Positions 33,763 to 34,971 of a stretch of DNA of 34,971 bases are shown in pieces. The notes below the pieces were generated by a model. It ran no database searches. It was not told where the DNA came from and worked only from the letters and a program-made list of their open reading frames with translations. A program made the position numbers and the translations under genes. Numbering within the stretch: position 1 is the first letter of the stretch; each line of letters opens with the position of its first letter. Source of the DNA: Enterobacterales bacterium (GTDB taxonomy: Bacteria; Pseudomonadota; Gammaproteobacteria; Enterobacterales; Enterobacteriaceae); contig JAATGH010000465.1 in NCBI GenBank assembly GCA_015654745.1, positions 1 through 34,971 on the forward strand, written 5' to 3'.

Positions 33763-34971
33763 TTATTTTAACTCGAACCAGGTTGTCTTGAGCTTGGTGA
33801 ATTTATCCAAGGCATGAAGAGAAAGGTCGCGTCCAAAGCCAGACTGTTTATTGCCGCCAAACGGGACCGTTACGTCCAGGGCATCTACGGCGTTAACGGA
33901 AACTGTGCCGGCATTCAGCCGCCTGGCGACGCGATGGGACCGATTGAGATCATCAGTCCAAATAGAGGCCGCCAGCGCGTAAATATGGTTATTCGCCAGC
34001 GCTATCGCTTCCGATTCATCATCAAATACCCGCACCGCCAGCACCGGTCCGAAAATTTCGTCCTTCCAGAGCGGCATATCGTCTTGCAGGCCGCCGATTA
34101 AAGTCGGCTGTATATAGTTAGCAACCCCATCGATCTCCAGATCGCTACCTCCGGCCAGAATGGTGGCTCCGGCATTGCGCGCATCCTGGATAAAACCCAT
34201 GACTTTCTGTTTATGCGCGGCGCTTACCATGGCGCCCATCCGCGCCTCCAGGCTCAGGGGATGGGCCGGCTGCCATTGGTTCAGTTTTTGGGTCAGCAGG
34301 TCGATAAAAACCGGGTAGATCGAGCGTTCGACCAGCAGCCTAGAATTGGCAGAGCAGACTTCTCCTTGATTAAAACAGATGCCGAAGGCCGCTTTTTCGG
34401 CGGCAAGCTCCAAGTCCTGACAGTCGGAGAAAATAATATTGGCACTCTTTCCTCCGCACTCCAGCCATACCTGCTTGAGGTTGGACTGGGCGGAATAGTG
34501 CATAAAGGCCTTACCTACCGTCGTGGAGCCGGTGAAGGTAATAGCGTCAATATCATTATGCAGACCCAGCGCGGCGCCGGCCTCGGTACCCAAGCCCGTG
34601 ACCACGTTGAACACGCCCGCCGGCATACCGGCCTCCAGGGCAAGTTCGGCCAGCCGAAGCGCGGAAAACGGCGCGTTTTCGGACGGCTTAAGCACGACGC
34701 TGTTGCCGGCGGCCAGGGCCGGCCCAAGTTTCCATGCGGCTATATCCAATGGGAAATTCCACGGAATAATCGCGGCGATGACCCCTATGGCCTCACGGGT
34801 GATGGTTGCCAGCACGCCCTGACGGGTAGGCGCTATTTCATCATAAATTTTATCGATGCTCTCCGCATACCATGCAATAACGTGGGCCGCGGCCGGAACG
34901 TCAATGTTCAGCGCATCGTTTACCGGCTTGCCCATGCTGACGCTATCAAGCAGCGCCAGTTCCTCGCGATG
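33763..34971 (-). CDS. Aldehyde dehydrogenase, PuuC-like (5' end beyond window)
   Basis: About 400 residues are visible, with the N-terminus lost at the right edge (in-frame 'HREELALLDSVS' precedes Met 34935). Recognisable blocks are 'IIPWNFPLDIAAWKLGPALA', 'ITFTGSTTVGK', catalytic Glu in 'WLECGGKSANI', catalytic Cys in 'NQGEVCSANSRL', and the C-terminal 'VPFGGNKQSGFGRDLSLHAL'. Similarity to PuuC, gamma-glutamyl-gamma-aminobutyraldehyde dehydrogenase, is strong. It oxidises an aminoaldehyde or similar aldehyde to the acid using NAD(P)+. It is convergent with the HutF-like gene and separated by 30 bases; a related nitrogen-catabolic role is plausible. Confidence 0.87.
   Translation of the reverse strand, partial: HREELALLDSVSMGKPVNDALNIDVPAAAHVIAWYAESIDKIYDEIAPTRQGVLATITREAIGVIAAIIPWNFPLDIAAWKLGPALAAGNSVVLKPSENAPFSALRLAELALEAGMPAGVFNVVTGLGTEAGAALGLHNDIDAITFTGSTTVGKAFMHYSAQSNLKQVWLECGGKSANIIFSDCQDLELAAEKAAFGICFNQGEVCSANSRLLVERSIYPVFIDLLTQKLNQWQPAHPLSLEARMGAMVSAAHKQKVMGFIQDARNAGATILAGGSDLEIDGVANYIQPTLIGGLQDDMPLWKDEIFGPVLAVRVFDDESEAIALANNHIYALAASIWTDDLNRSHRVARRLNAGTVSVNAVDALDVTVPFGGNKQSGFGRDLSLHALDKFTKLKTTWFELK

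Overview
The window looks like a chromosomal stretch of an enteric gammaproteobacterium (order Enterobacterales). This rests on an OmpC/OmpF-type porin, a PuuC-like aldehyde dehydrogenase, a FixABCX-type electron-transfer set, and CRP- and NtrC/sigma-54-like sites. Several genes are broken or reduced to fragments (TonB receptor, histidine kinase, IS transposase, LysR regulator, a Fic-like gene split by a stop, an ABC ATPase split by a stop). That resembles a Sodalis-like lineage with relaxed selection, but the species assignment is inference.

Layout. 1-1484: SsuA/TauA-type ABC importer on the minus strand (binding protein, then a permease cut by the window edge) with a perfect 14-bp dyad in its promoter region. 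2026-6557: a probable glycan operon with a GPH-family sugar symporter, a DUF5060/DUF4038 clan GH-A-like hydrolase and an exported Sde182/DUF1593 nucleoside-hydrolase-fold protein. 6631-8518: divergent 5'-nucleotidase and calcineurin-like phosphodiesterase. 8542-8949: TonB receptor scrap. 9436-14431: a second glycan locus with an MFS transporter, a cytoplasmic BNR_4 protein, an AraC regulator and a porin with a CRP-like promoter. 14513-17172: TetR regulator divergent from an SDR, then a quinone-oxidoreductase-like MDR protein.

17173-18955 is a decayed zone with histidine kinase and IS3-like remnants, then a Fic-like gene that has lost its catalytic motif and carries an in-frame stop. 19597-26312 is the most distinctive block: a tight operon of SDR, ETF beta, ETF alpha, fumarate-reductase/ketosteroid-dehydrogenase-like flavoprotein, FixC-like ETF:quinone oxidoreductase, FixX-like ferredoxin and a metallo-beta-lactamase-fold protein. 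It reads as a complete electron-transfer pathway for a small organic acid, ketone or enoate whose identity is not known. 26356-28789: LysR scrap, a lipoprotein of unknown function and an MFS exporter-like protein.

28893-32281 and on to 33732 is a nitrogen-scavenging operon. Two NtrC-like enhancers and a sigma-54 promoter precede an IclR regulator, a polar amino acid ABC importer (ATPase gene interrupted by TGA) and a HutF-like formimidoylglutamate deiminase. A convergent PuuC-like aldehyde dehydrogenase runs off the right edge.
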